Source: Demequina sediminicola (lineage in GTDB: Bacteria; Actinomycetota; Actinomycetes; Actinomycetales; Demequinaceae). Taken from it: a stretch of DNA of 64,000 nt. Under the pieces are notes generated by a model. That model had not been told where the DNA came from. It saw nothing but the letters and a program-made list of their open reading frames with translations, and made no database searches. This document shows, piece after piece, positions 34,207 through 42,750 of this stretch; the first letter of the stretch is position 1; the number at the start of each line of letters is the position of its first letter. Where the stretch lies: positions 310,001 through 374,000 of the forward strand of contig NZ_BBRB01000002.1 of assembly GCF_000975055.1 (NCBI RefSeq). The letters are read 5' to 3'. The position numbers and the translations under genes were made by a program.

Positions 34207-35373
34207 TTACGCGCCCCAGCCTGCTTGCGCACCGCCAACGCGGTCGGCCGCGATCTGTGTGAGGTAGCCAGATTCCGCGAAAGCGGACATGGGGTCTGCG
34301 GGAAGTCCGCGGGACTCGCGCCAGGTTGCCAGGTCGCCGCGGACATCGGTGTAGAAGGCGTCCATCAAAATGCCGTGGGCGCCCAACACGTCTCCTGCGG
34401 CCTGTGCGGCGTCGAGGGCATCACGGTCGACGAGGAGGGCACGAGCAGTCATTTCCTGGACGTTGAGCACGGAGCGAATCTGGCCAGGGATCTTGTCCTC
34501 GATGTTGTGGCACTGGTCGAGCATGAAGGCGGTATCGCCATCGGTGCCGTAGCCACCACCACGAATGACCTCGACGATGATGCGGAACAGTTGGAACGGA
34601 TCGGCTGCTCCGACGATGAGGTCGTCGTCCGCATAGTTGCGGGAGTTGAAGTCGAATGAACCCAGTTTGCCCAGGCGGAGCAACTGCATGACGATGAATT
34701 CGATGTTGGTGCTCGGGGCGTGGTGGCCGGTGTCGAGGCAGACGGTCGCGCGATCGCCGAGGGCTGCGACCTGGGCGTAGCTGGTTCCCCAGTCGGGGAC
34801 GTCCATGTGATAGAACGCAGGCTCAAAGATCTTGTATTCGAGCACCAGGCGCTGCTGTTCGCCGAGCCGGGCGTAGATCTCTTGGAGTGATTCGTGCACG
34901 CGGTCCTGGCGGCCGCGCATGTCGTCCTGACCGGCGTAGTTGGTGCCGTCGGCCAGCCAAATCTTGAGGTCACGAGAGCCGGTCGCATCCATGATGTCGA
35001 TGCACTCGAGGTGGTGATCGATGGCCTTGCGGCGGATGCGGTCGTCGCGGTGGGCCAGGGAGCCGAACTTGTAGTCCTCTTCCTGGAAGGTGTTGGAGTT
35101 GATGGTGCCCAGGGCGACGCCGTGGTCTTCGGCGTGCTGGCGCAACTCGGAGTAGTCGTCGACCTTGTCCCACGGGATGTGCAGGGCCACCGAGGGTGCT
35201 AGTCCCGTGAACTTGTGCACCTGGGCGGCGTCCGCGATCTTCTCGAATGGGTCGCGTGGCGTGCCGGGGGTGCCGAAGACGCGGAATCGCGTTCCGGAGT
35301 TGCCGAAGGCCCACGAGGGGAGCTCGATGGCTTGTTCGGCGAGCCGAGGTGCGATGGCGTCAAACGTGGTCAT
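34207..35373 (-). CDS. rhaI: L-rhamnose isomerase, RhaI (xylose isomerase-like) type
   Basis: A 388-residue (beta/alpha)8 isomerase that converts L-rhamnose to L-rhamnulose. It belongs to the RhaI type known from Pseudomonas stutzeri, not the E. coli RhaA type. Seen: AFGNSGTRFRVFGTPGTPRDP, KIWLADGTNYAGQDDMRGRQDRVHESL, LEYKIFEPAFYHMDVPDWG with a metal Glu, LDTGHHAPSTNIEFIV and FDFNSRNYADDDL, with metal His/Asp. It is the first gene of the catabolic operon, with an RBS GGAAGGA, a strong promoter and a LacI-type operator just upstream. Confidence 0.93.
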   Translation of the reverse strand: MTTFDAIAPRLAEQAIELPSWAFGNSGTRFRVFGTPGTPRDPFEKIADAAQVHKFTGLAPSVALHIPWDKVDDYSELRQHAEDHGVALGTINSNTFQEEDYKFGSLAHRDDRIRRKAIDHHLECIDIMDATGSRDLKIWLADGTNYAGQDDMRGRQDRVHESLQEIYARLGEQQRLVLEYKIFEPAFYHMDVPDWGTSYAQVAALGDRATVCLDTGHHAPSTNIEFIVMQLLRLGKLGSFDFNSRNYADDDLIVGAADPFQLFRIIVEVIRGGGYGTDGDTAFMLDQCHNIEDKIPGQIRSVLNVQEMTARALLVDRDALDAAQAAGDVLGAHGILMDAFYTDVRGDLATWRESRGLPADPMSAFAESGYLTQIAADRVGGAQAGWGA

Positions 35374-35393
35374 GACGTCGTTGTCCTTCCAGA

Positions 35394-35441
35394 TTGAAAC
35401 GATTCAAAACTGACTTTACGGGGTGATGAGCGTGATGTCAA
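35394..35441 (-). promoter_or_regulatory. Rhamnose catabolic promoter with LacI-type operator
   Basis: On the minus strand: -35 TTGACA (35436-35441), 17-base spacer, -10 TAAAGT (35413-35418), then the operator TTGAATCGTTTCAA (35394-35407) right at the expected transcription start, 20 bases before the rhaI ATG. The operator has perfect TTGAA/TTCAA arms and a central CG, typical of LacI-family binding. A repressor bound there would block initiation. Confidence 0.85.
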
Positions 35442-35462
35442 AGTTGGGGAGAGGGGCTGCCC

Positions 35463-35498
35463 GTTGGGGCCCGGCTAGGAGGTATGCCGGGCCCCAAC
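35463..35498 (-). terminator. Hairpin at the end of the rhamnose transporter operon
   Basis: A perfect 13-bp stem, GTTGGGGCCCGGC and its complement, closes a 10-base loop. It lies 15 bases after the substrate-binding protein stop on the minus strand. No T-run follows, so it may act as an mRNA stabiliser or a weak terminator before the rhaI promoter. Confidence 0.7.
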
Positions 35499-35512
35499 AA
35501 GCGCCTGGCGAC

Positions 35513-36565
35513 TTAGAAGTCGAAGTCGCCGATGTTGTCTGCGTCGAACACGTAGGGGTCGCCCAAAAGGACCACGCCATCGGCGTCAACGGTGTACTCG
35601 CCGAGCTTGCCGGCGTCGAAGGTGTCGCCCTCAGCTCCGGTGATCGTGCCCTCGATCAGGGCCTTGTTGGCGTAGGCAGCGAGGTAGCCCAGGTCGCCCG
35701 GGTTCCACAGTGCGAATGCTTCCGAGGTGCCGTCTTCGATGTACGAGCGCATCTGGTTCGGGGTGCCCAAGCCAGTGATCGCGACTTCACCCTTGTACTC
35801 GGAGGTCGAGAGGTAGCGTGCTGCAGCAGCAATGCCGACGGTGGTCGGGGACACAATGCCCTTGAGGTCGGGGTAGGTCTGCAGCAGTGCCGCAGTCTTG
35901 TCGAACGAGGTCTGGTCGTCGTCGTCGCCGTACACGACGTCAACGAGTTCGATGTTCGGGTGGTCTTCCGCGAGCATGCCTTCCATGAGCTCGATCCAGG
36001 CGTTCTGGTTGGTCGCGTTGGCCGTTGCGGAGAGGATCGCGATCTGGCCCTCATCACCAATCTGCTCGGCAATCATGTCGACCTGTACCTGGGCAATACC
36101 CTCGGAGGTGGCCTGGTTGATGAAGATGTCGCGGCAGTCGGTGTTCGTGTCGGAGTCGAACGTGACGACCTTCACGCCATTGTCGCGAGCCTCGTTGAGG
36201 GCGTCGCAGATGGCTTCGGGGTCGTTCGCGGAGACCGCGATACCGCCCACGCCCTGCTGGGTGAGGGTGTTGATGTAGCTCACCTGAGCATCGGGTGCTG
36301 CCTCGGCAGGGCCGACCTCGGCGTAGGTTCCACCGAACTCTTCGATGGCTTCTTCACCACCGGCATCGGAGGTGTCGAAGTAGGCGTTACCCAAGTTCTT
36401 GGGCAGGAAGGTGATGGCGAGGTTGGCATCGGAGCCGCCCTCGGAACCGCCTGCTGTCGAGGAGGACTCGGTGTCCGAGTCGCTCGAGCAGCCGGTCACG
36501 ACAAGAGCGGCGGACAGCGCGAGAGCTGCCAGCGACCCCTTGCGGAGTGTGCGTGAAGACGTCAT
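35513..36565 (-). CDS. rhaS: Rhamnose ABC transporter substrate-binding lipoprotein
   Basis: A 350-residue sugar-binding lipoprotein of the ribose/AI-2-like family. The signal peptide ends at lipobox VVTGCSSD (Cys about residue 26), then a Ser/Glu/Gly linker, and the two-lobe fold beginning NLAITFLPKNLGNAYFDTSD. VGPAEAAPDAQVSYINTL and GIAVSANDPEAICDALNEARDNGVKVVTFDSD are typical of rhamnose/AI-2-binding proteins. It is the last gene of the transporter operon and its ATG overlaps the permease stop. A hairpin follows, and the catabolic operon starts 140 bases downstream. Confidence 0.9.
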   Translation of the reverse strand: MTSSRTLRKGSLAALALSAALVVTGCSSDSDTESSSTAGGSEGGSDANLAITFLPKNLGNAYFDTSDAGGEEAIEEFGGTYAEVGPAEAAPDAQVSYINTLTQQGVGGIAVSANDPEAICDALNEARDNGVKVVTFDSDTNTDCRDIFINQATSEGIAQVQVDMIAEQIGDEGQIAILSATANATNQNAWIELMEGMLAEDHPNIELVDVVYGDDDDQTSFDKTAALLQTYPDLKGIVSPTTVGIAAAARYLSTSEYKGEVAITGLGTPNQMRSYIEDGTSEAFALWNPGDLGYLAAYANKALIEGTITGAEGDTFDAGKLGEYTVDADGVVLLGDPYVFDADNIGDFDF

Positions 36566-37683
36566 TGTGCTTCCTTTTCTTGAGTTGCCGATGCGGGGGC
36601 ATCGGGGCTTGCTTGGTTCGCCGCGGTGACGGCCGGGGTGCCGCCTGCGGATTCTCTGCGCCCTCGTTGGCGCGCTCGTGCGGAGCGTGCCCAGGCGAGA
36701 AGACTGGGGGAGATCACCGAGATCACGAGGAGTGTTCCGGTGATGATGTTGATGACATCGGACGTGACATTGGCCAGACGCAGCGCACTGGCGAGGATGC
36801 CGATGAGGAAGACACCGGCAATCACACCGTGCAGTGCGCCGCGTCCACCGAAGATGGAGACGCCACCGAGGAGCACCGCGGCGATGACGCTGAGCTCCAA
36901 GCCCGTGGCATTGTCACCTCGGGCGCTTCCGTAGCGCAGGGTGTAGTAGATGCCTGCCAAGGCCGCGATGGTTCCCGAAGCCACGAAGAGCATGAGCTTG
37001 GTGCGCTCGACGCGGACGCCGGAGAACCGTGCGGCTTCCGAGGACTGGCCGATGGCGAAGACGCCGCGGCCGAAAGGCGTAGCGTGCAGGACCAGCGCAA
37101 AGATGATGGCGAGAACCACAAAGAGGACCATGACGCTCGGGATCGGCGTGCCTGGGATCTTCGACGTCGCAAGGTCCGTCCACGTGTCCGGGAATCCTGT
37201 GACCGCAGTGGTTCCAAGGATTCCGACAGCGAGGCCGCGGAACAGGGCGAGCGTACCGATCGTGACCGCCAGCGAAGGAAGGCCGACCACGGTGACGAGG
37301 AACCCATTGATGAATCCTGCGATGGCACCGGCGACCAGTGCTGCGAGCATCGCCAGCGGAATGGGCCAGCCAGCTTGGTACAGCGTTCCAAAGGCAACGC
37401 TTGATAGGCCGACCACGGATGCGACGGATAGGTCGATCTCGCCCGTGATGATGATCATGGTCATCGGCAGGGCGATGAGCAGGATCGCGGCGATATCGAG
37501 CATCAAATACGTCAGGGTGATAGGGGCCGCAAAGTTGGGCACCATGATGGCGGCGACGATGTAGACCGCGATGACTGCAGCAACGATGGCCATCTCACGG
37601 GTGAGGAAGGCCCGCTGCCACCAGGGGCGTGAGTAGTTCTTGTAGGTGCGGACAGTGGTCCGCTCGGCGACGGCGTTAGACAC
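36562..37683 (-). CDS. Rhamnose ABC transporter permease (RbsC-like, second)
   Basis: A 373-residue permease with about ten hydrophobic segments. It shows IIITGEIDLSVASVVGLSSVAFG, the characteristic G-x-I-D-L-S/SVG loop of RbsC/RhaP/RhaQ permeases, and a second VVGLPSLAVTIGTLALFRGLAVG. GVRVERTKLMLFVASGTIAALAGI is the conserved interdomain loop. GTG at 37683 has GGAGG six bases upstream and overlaps the end of the first permease gene by 8 bases. The C-terminus carries an Ala/Ser/Pro-rich tail of about 40 residues. Confidence 0.9.
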   Translation of the reverse strand: MSNAVAERTTVRTYKNYSRPWWQRAFLTREMAIVAAVIAVYIVAAIMVPNFAAPITLTYLMLDIAAILLIALPMTMIIITGEIDLSVASVVGLSSVAFGTLYQAGWPIPLAMLAALVAGAIAGFINGFLVTVVGLPSLAVTIGTLALFRGLAVGILGTTAVTGFPDTWTDLATSKIPGTPIPSVMVLFVVLAIIFALVLHATPFGRGVFAIGQSSEAARFSGVRVERTKLMLFVASGTIAALAGIYYTLRYGSARGDNATGLELSVIAAVLLGGVSIFGGRGALHGVIAGVFLIGILASALRLANVTSDVINIITGTLLVISVISPSLLAWARSARARQRGRRESAGGTPAVTAANQASPDAPASATQEKEAQ

Positions 37684-38770
37684 GGTGCGCCTCCTTCTCT
37701 TCCTTGTCGCCGGGTGGCGGCGGGCCGCCGGTGTCGTGTTCGGTATCTCGTAGGTCAAGGAGCCGTCGCTCTTGGCGGTTGGCTGCGACCTTGTCCAGCA
37801 CAATGGCGCCGATGATGAGGACACCCACCACGGCTCGCTGCCAGAAGTCTTCGACGCCGAGGACGGGCAGTGCGCGGTTGATGGTCAGCAGGAGATAAGC
37901 GCCGATGGCGGCACCGAACACGGAGCCGGAGCCACCGAAGATGGCAACGCCGCCGATGACCGCTGCACCCACCGCTTCAAGCTCGAGTCCCGAGCCCACC
38001 TGCGAGTTAACGGTGCCGTAGCGAGCGGCGTAGAGGACGCCAGCCAGGCCCGCCAGCGCGCCCGAGACCACAAAGGCTGTCAGGATGCGGCGCTTGACCT
38101 GCAGCCCGTACAGGTTCGCGGCATCGGGGTCGGAGCCGATGGCATAGAACTCTCGGCCACCTCGCTGGGTATACATGTACCAGCCAGCGATGGCGAGAAC
38201 CACAAGTGCGATCACCGTGATCACAGGGATCGAGAACCATGACTTGGTTCCGAGGGCGAGGAAGTCGGCTGGCATGTCTGAGGCGTTGATGCGGTCGGAC
38301 CCTGTCCACATCACGTTGATGCCGCGGTACGCATACAGCGTGCCCAACGTAATGACGAGCGACGGGACGCGCGCAAAGGCGACCAGGCAACCGTTGATGA
38401 GACCCAGGAGCGCACCGAAGGCTATTCCGATGAGGAAGACCGTGGGCCATGGCAGCCAGGAGAAGTCAATAAAGACGCGACCCGTGAGGTAGGCGCTCAG
38501 TCCCACGACGGAGCCGACCGAGAGGTCCACGTTCCGAGTGATGATGACGACCGCCTGCCCTACCGCGACGATCATGAGGATCGCGGGTGTGACGAGGAGG
38601 TCCCGGAAGCCATCGCTTGAGAACAGGAAGTTCGGGTTCTGAATCGTGGTGATAGCGATCACTGCGAACAGCGCCGCCAGGACGCCAATTTCACGAGCCT
38701 TGCCGATGCGGCCCAGGCGGGCGAGCACATTGGACTGGGCCAGGATGCTGGTGGAGCTGCTGTCGCTCAT
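37676..38770 (-). CDS. Rhamnose ABC transporter permease (RbsC-like, first)
   Basis: A 364-residue membrane protein, paralogous to the following permease: VVIITRNVDLSVGSVVGLSAYLTG, ARVPSLVITLGTLYAYRGINVMW and VKRRILTAFVVSGALAGLAGVLYAARYG. About ten membrane helices. RhaP/RhaQ-type permeases form a heterodimeric channel. Its ATG overlaps the stop of the ATPase gene (ATGA). An acidic/basic tail (PPPPGDKEEKEAHRV) closes the protein. Confidence 0.9.
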   Translation of the reverse strand: MSDSSSTSILAQSNVLARLGRIGKAREIGVLAALFAVIAITTIQNPNFLFSSDGFRDLLVTPAILMIVAVGQAVVIITRNVDLSVGSVVGLSAYLTGRVFIDFSWLPWPTVFLIGIAFGALLGLINGCLVAFARVPSLVITLGTLYAYRGINVMWTGSDRINASDMPADFLALGTKSWFSIPVITVIALVVLAIAGWYMYTQRGGREFYAIGSDPDAANLYGLQVKRRILTAFVVSGALAGLAGVLYAARYGTVNSQVGSGLELEAVGAAVIGGVAIFGGSGSVFGAAIGAYLLLTINRALPVLGVEDFWQRAVVGVLIIGAIVLDKVAANRQERRLLDLRDTEHDTGGPPPPGDKEEKEAHRV

Positions 38771-40293
38771 GCTGCGACCTCCTTCGAGTGGGTCGCAGCG
38801 AACATGACCGATTCGGGTGTCGCGTCAGCGCGGTCAATCTCTGCTGTGATGCGGCCTTCGTGGACCACGAGGACCCTGTCGGCCATTCCCAGCACCTCGG
38901 GCAGTTCCGAGGAAATCATGATGATCGCGAGGCCCTGGCCCGCAAGCTTGGAAAGGTCGCGGTGAACCTCAGACTTGGTGCCGATGTCGATGCCGCGTGT
39001 GGGCTCGTCGACAATCAGGACCTTGGGGTCTGTGGCAAGCCATTTGGCGAGTACGACCTTCTGCTGGTTTCCACCGCTCAGCGTGCCGACTTGAGCATCA
39101 AGCGCGCTGGTCTTCACCTCGAGTCGTGATGCCCATGTGGCCGCAGCTTTGTTCTCCGCGGCGGGCCAGAGCAAGCCCCAGCGGGTCAGCGCGCGGCGAA
39201 TGGCAAGCGTGGTGTTGCGCGCTACGGAGGACTCCAGGATGACGCCTTGATTGCGGCGGTCCTCGGGGACGAGTGCGATCCCGGCATTCATGGCCGCTGC
39301 AGGATTGTGCTTGCGCAACTGAGTTCCGTTGACGGAAACGCTGCCTGACTCGTAGTCATCGACACCAAAGACGGCTCGCGCGATTTCGCTGCGGCCCGCG
39401 CCAACGAGGCCAGCGAGCGCGACGATCTCGCCGGATCGGACGGAAAACGACACGTCATGAAAGAGGCCGCGTTGGTTGAGCCCGTCGACGACGAGAACCT
39501 CGTCACCTATCTCTGCGGGCTCCTTGGGGAAGAGCGTGCTGACGTCGCGGCCGACCATTTGCCGGACGAGGTCGTCGACGCTGGTGTCTTCGATGGGCGT
39601 GGTTGCGACGTACTCGCCGTCGCGCATGATCGTCACCGTGTCGCACAGGTCAAAGACTTCGTCGAAGCGGTGCGAGATGAACAGGAGTGCTCGGCCTTCG
39701 TCGCGCAGTGACCGTGCGACTTTGAACAGGCGCTCGACCTCGACTCCAGAGAGGGCTGCGGTGGGCTCGTCCATGATGAGGACGCGGGCGTCGAGGGAGA
39801 TCGCCTTGGCGATTTCCACGATCTGCTGATCCGCGATCGAGAGCCCGCGCGTGGGGCGGTCGGGGTCGAGGTTGACTCCGAGCTGGCTGAAGAGTTCTTT
39901 GACTTGGCTACGCATGGCTCGCCGATCGATGCCTCGGAAGCCCTTCGTGGGCTGGCGGCCCATGAAGATGTTCTCAGTGACGGAGAGATCGGGGAAGAGC
40001 GTGGGCTCCTGGTAGATCACGGCGATCCCGGCATCCTTGGACTGCGCGGTGTTGCTGAAGTCGACGCTCTCGCCAGCGAACTCCAGCGTGCCTGCGTCGC
40101 GTTGGTGAACTCCGGCAATGATCTTGACGAGGGTTGACTTTCCGGCACCGTTTTCACCGATTAGTGCGTGGATGGAGTGGGACTCCATGCGTAGTGAGCC
40201 GCTCTTGAGAGCGACCACAGATCCGAAGGATTTTGAGACTCCTTCGAGCAGCAGAGCGGGGGTGCTCTGACTGGTGGGGACGTGCGTCGACAT
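38767..40293 (-). CDS. Rhamnose ABC transporter ATP-binding protein (RhaT/RbsA-like)
   Basis: A 508-residue tandem ATPase. First half: Walker A IGENGAGKSTLVKIIAG, signature LSIADQQIVEIAKA (a degenerate signature usual in RbsA-like proteins) and Walker B VLIMDEPTAAL. Second half: the Walker A site is degenerate (LAGLVGAGRSEIARAV), while LSGGNQQKVVLAKWLATDPKVLIVDEPTRGIDIG is canonical. Together they power sugar import. ATG at 40293 has GGAG five bases upstream; an in-frame GTG two codons earlier is less likely. It is the first gene of a four-gene operon behind a promoter flanked by two LacI-type operators. Confidence 0.92.
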   Translation of the reverse strand: MSTHVPTSQSTPALLLEGVSKSFGSVVALKSGSLRMESHSIHALIGENGAGKSTLVKIIAGVHQRDAGTLEFAGESVDFSNTAQSKDAGIAVIYQEPTLFPDLSVTENIFMGRQPTKGFRGIDRRAMRSQVKELFSQLGVNLDPDRPTRGLSIADQQIVEIAKAISLDARVLIMDEPTAALSGVEVERLFKVARSLRDEGRALLFISHRFDEVFDLCDTVTIMRDGEYVATTPIEDTSVDDLVRQMVGRDVSTLFPKEPAEIGDEVLVVDGLNQRGLFHDVSFSVRSGEIVALAGLVGAGRSEIARAVFGVDDYESGSVSVNGTQLRKHNPAAAMNAGIALVPEDRRNQGVILESSVARNTTLAIRRALTRWGLLWPAAENKAAATWASRLEVKTSALDAQVGTLSGGNQQKVVLAKWLATDPKVLIVDEPTRGIDIGTKSEVHRDLSKLAGQGLAIIMISSELPEVLGMADRVLVVHEGRITAEIDRADATPESVMFAATHSKEVAA

Positions 40294-40320
40294 TGACACT
40301 CCAGTTTCAGTCGCCGTTGA

Positions 40321-40371
40321 TGAAACGATTCAAGTGGGTTCACGATAAAGGAGGTTCGCGGTGGTTGTCAA
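40321..40371 (-). promoter_or_regulatory. Rhamnose transporter promoter and proximal operator
   Basis: Minus-strand -35 TTGACA (40366-40371), 18-base spacer and -10 TATCGT (40342-40347). The operator TGAATCGTTTCA (40321-40332) follows the -10 by 9 bases, matching the site in front of rhaI. Confidence 0.8.
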
Positions 40372-40390
40372 AAGGTTCTGATTGCGGGAA

Positions 40391-40402
40391 TGTAACGATT
40401 CA
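40391..40402. promoter_or_regulatory. Second (distal) LacI-type operator, rhamnose transporter
   Basis: TGTAACGATTCA on the plus strand matches the other two operators at 11 of 12 positions. It lies 20 bases upstream of the transporter -35, between that promoter and the LacI gene, so it may serve the regulator promoter or form a repression loop with the proximal site. Confidence 0.7.
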
Positions 40403-40485
40403 ATATGATGGTCTTCGTGCCCACTGGTATCCGGACACGGGCGATCCAGGTGTGACAAGATCACCGGAAGGTTAAAGGAGGACCC

Positions 40486-41499
40486 GTGGGAGTCAGTGTC
40501 AAGGAAGTCGCCAAGCGCGCAGGTGTCTCAGTGGGCACGGTTTCCAACGTCCTCAACCGCCCCGAGAGCGTGCGTGCCGACACAATCGACCGCGTAAACG
40601 CCGCCATCGCTGAACTTGGCTATGTCCCCAACGATGCCGCGCGACAGTTGCGCGCTGGCCAATCGACGCAGATTGCGCTCCTGGTCCTCGACATCGGGAA
40701 CCCCTTCTTCGCTGACGTCGCACGCGGTGCCGAGCGACAGGCCGCCCTCACTGGACATACGGTGTTGTTGGCCAACTCCGATGACTCGCACGAGCGGGAG
40801 GCCGCCCACCTCGACCAGTTCGAGCGCCAACGCGTGGCAGGAGTCCTGCTTGTCCCGAGTGACGACGCTGCAGATCGCGTGGCACGGTTGCGAGAACGCG
40901 GGATCCCCGTGGTGCTGGTCGACCGAGGGACTGCGGATTCCTCTGTTGCGTCCGTTGCCGTCGATGATGTGGTTGGCGGGAAGACGGCGGCCCAGCACAT
41001 CCTGGACCAAGGCCGTCGCCGCATCGTGTTCGTGGGGGGACCGTTGGCGATTGCTCAGGCGCGGGATCGTCTCGCTGGCGCTCAGGAGGCAGTCGACGCA
41101 GTGGATGGGGCGAGTCTCGACATCTTGGAAACGACCAGCTTGAGTCTTGAGCAGGGAATGGCCGCGGGCGCCCGTATTCAGGAGCTGGTAGCGGAGGGTA
41201 AATGCGATGCAGTATTCGCTGCTAACGACCTGTTGGCCATTGGCTTGCAGCAGTCGATGCTGACAGGCGCCGGTCGAGTCACGATCCCGGGAGATGTCGT
41301 CATGGTCGGCTACGACGACATCAGTTTTGCGGCGGCCGCCGTCGTCCCCATCACGTCCGTACGGCAGCCCCGTGAACGCATCGGCTCTACTGCTGTAGAA
41401 CTGCTCATGAAAGAGCGTGACGCCGCAGACGGAGCCGTGCGTGAACACGTTCTGTTCCAGCCAGAGCTCGTGGTCCGCGCGTCTTCGACGGCCCAGTAG
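40486..41499 (+). CDS. LacI family regulator of the rhamnose genes
   Basis: A 337-residue repressor with the LacI HTH (VSVKEVAKRAGVSVGTVSNVLNRPESV) at the N-terminus and a periplasmic-binding-protein-like effector domain. The latter shows IALLVLDIGNPFFADVARGAE, VAGVLLVPSDD and VSVAVDDVVGGKTAAQHILDQGRRRI. The GTG at 40486 has a strong SD (AAAGGAGG). It is divergent from the rhamnose transporter operon. The shared operator sequence in front of both rhamnose operons, with a LacI gene beside them, supports the role of local repressor, probably relieved by rhamnose or rhamnulose. Confidence 0.9.
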   Translation: MGVSVKEVAKRAGVSVGTVSNVLNRPESVRADTIDRVNAAIAELGYVPNDAARQLRAGQSTQIALLVLDIGNPFFADVARGAERQAALTGHTVLLANSDDSHEREAAHLDQFERQRVAGVLLVPSDDAADRVARLRERGIPVVLVDRGTADSSVASVAVDDVVGGKTAAQHILDQGRRRIVFVGGPLAIAQARDRLAGAQEAVDAVDGASLDILETTSLSLEQGMAAGARIQELVAEGKCDAVFAANDLLAIGLQQSMLTGAGRVTIPGDVVMVGYDDISFAAAAVVPITSVRQPRERIGSTAVELLMKERDAADGAVREHVLFQPELVVRASSTAQ

Positions 41500-41522
41500 C
41501 GAGGTTTTGCGGTGAAGAGTGC

Positions 41523-42293
41523 TTGACTGAGCATATGGAGCATTCAGTCGGGTTGACCCTTGTTGGCGGACCTACCGTGGTCATCGAGTATGCGGGGCAG
41601 CGACTCTTGACGGACCCCACCTTTGACCCGCCCGGCAACTACGGCAACCTCACTAAACTGGCCGGCCCCGCGCTCGACCCTCAAGACCTGTGGCCCCTCG
41701 ACGCGGTGCTCCTCAGCCACGATGAGCATGATGACAACCTCGACATGGCTGGCCGTGCGATTCTTCCGCAGGTTCAGCAGGTGCTCACCACTCCCTCTGG
41801 AGCCCAGCGCCTTGGTCGCGCTCGCGGTCTCGAGCCCTGGGAGAGCACGGAGCTCTTGGGTGGTGGTGAGAATGTCACGGTGACAGCCGTGCCGGCTCAG
41901 CACGGCCCGGACGATGTCGCTCCTCACCTGGGCGAAGTGACGGGCTTTGTCCTCGAATCGCCAGGCTCTCCTACGGTCTACATCTCCGGTGATAACTCCG
42001 AAGTAGGCGTGGCCGCGACGGTGGCAGAACGCTTCCCGGATGTTGCTATTGCCCTGGTGTTTGCCGGTGGAGCGGGCATCGAACGTCTTGGAAATGTGCT
42101 GTTGACTGTCGACGCAGAGCGCGTGGCCAGCATCGGCGATCTGTGGCCCGATGCCGCGGTAGTCCCGGTCCACATTGAAGACTGGGAACACTTCCGCCAG
42201 CCACGGCAGGATCTCATCGCGTGGTTCGCGGACCACCACCAGGAGGAGCGCCTCACGCTCGTCGAGCGCGGGGAGCGCATCGAGATTCCGTAA
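41523..42293 (+). CDS. MBL-fold metal-dependent hydrolase
   Basis: A 256-residue metallo-beta-lactamase fold protein of the UlaG/YcjT-like type. It shows LTLVGGPTVVIEYAGQRLLTDPTFD and LLSHDEHDDNLD, in which the usual HxHxDH appears as H-x2-H-D-D, then VTAVPAQHGP and TVYISGDNSE and VPVHIEDWEHF. Metal binding is probable, substrate unknown. The start is the TTG at 41523 (GAAGAG upstream) or the ATG at 41535. It begins 24 bases after the LacI gene, perhaps co-transcribed. Confidence 0.8.
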   Translation: MTEHMEHSVGLTLVGGPTVVIEYAGQRLLTDPTFDPPGNYGNLTKLAGPALDPQDLWPLDAVLLSHDEHDDNLDMAGRAILPQVQQVLTTPSGAQRLGRARGLEPWESTELLGGGENVTVTAVPAQHGPDDVAPHLGEVTGFVLESPGSPTVYISGDNSEVGVAATVAERFPDVAIALVFAGGAGIERLGNVLLTVDAERVASIGDLWPDAAVVPVHIEDWEHFRQPRQDLIAWFADHHQEERLTLVERGERIEIP

Positions 42294-42360
42294 GGTGCGG
42301 GCCCAGCAGTTGCGGCCGTAGCGACGGCGAGTGTCAGTCCGGGCGCGTAACGTCCTCACC

Positions 42361-42735
42361 ATGACGACGTTGCCGAACGTAGACCCCTGGATCCTCGAGA
42401 CGATTGCTACCTTGCCGGGCACGGAGGTCGTGCCCTATCCCGAGTGGGGTGCCCAAACCCTGCAGGTTGCCGGCAAGCACTTTGGGCGGGTCGGTACTGA
42501 CCCCGGCGGGCGGCCCATACTGACCCTCAAAGGTGATCCCGACAACAACCTTGCTCTGGTGCAGGAGTATGACGGCATTAGCCCTGGCTACTACACCAAC
42601 AAGCGGCTATGGGTGTCCATCGCGCTTGACGACGAGCTCATCCCGCGAGAGGTGGTGGTCGAGGCGCTTGTGGTCGCGTTTGAGATCGTCAAAGCAGGCC
42701 TGCCCAAGTATGTGCAAGCGGAGCTGAACCTCTAG
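42361..42735 (+). CDS. MmcQ/YjbR family protein
   Basis: A 124-residue small protein of the MmcQ/YjbR fold: LPGTEVVPYPEWGAQTLQVAGKHFGRV, LTLKGDPDNNLALVQEYDGISPGYYTNKRLWVSIAL and REVVVEALVVAFEIVKAGL, matching the typical first strand, the YDGI..GYYTNKR-like middle and the closing helix. The family is annotated as putative DNA-binding, but function is not established. The ATG at 42361 is chosen as the domain begins there; longer starts have no support. Confidence 0.8.
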   Translation: MTTLPNVDPWILETIATLPGTEVVPYPEWGAQTLQVAGKHFGRVGTDPGGRPILTLKGDPDNNLALVQEYDGISPGYYTNKRLWVSIALDDELIPREVVVEALVVAFEIVKAGLPKYVQAELNL

Positions 42736-42750
42736 TTCGCTACAGAGTCG

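Noticed and set aside
35423-36556. A 377-codon plus-strand frame opposite rhaS
   Set aside because: The minus strand encodes a typical sugar-binding lipoprotein with a lipobox; the antisense product is Val/Gly/Asp-rich without motifs.
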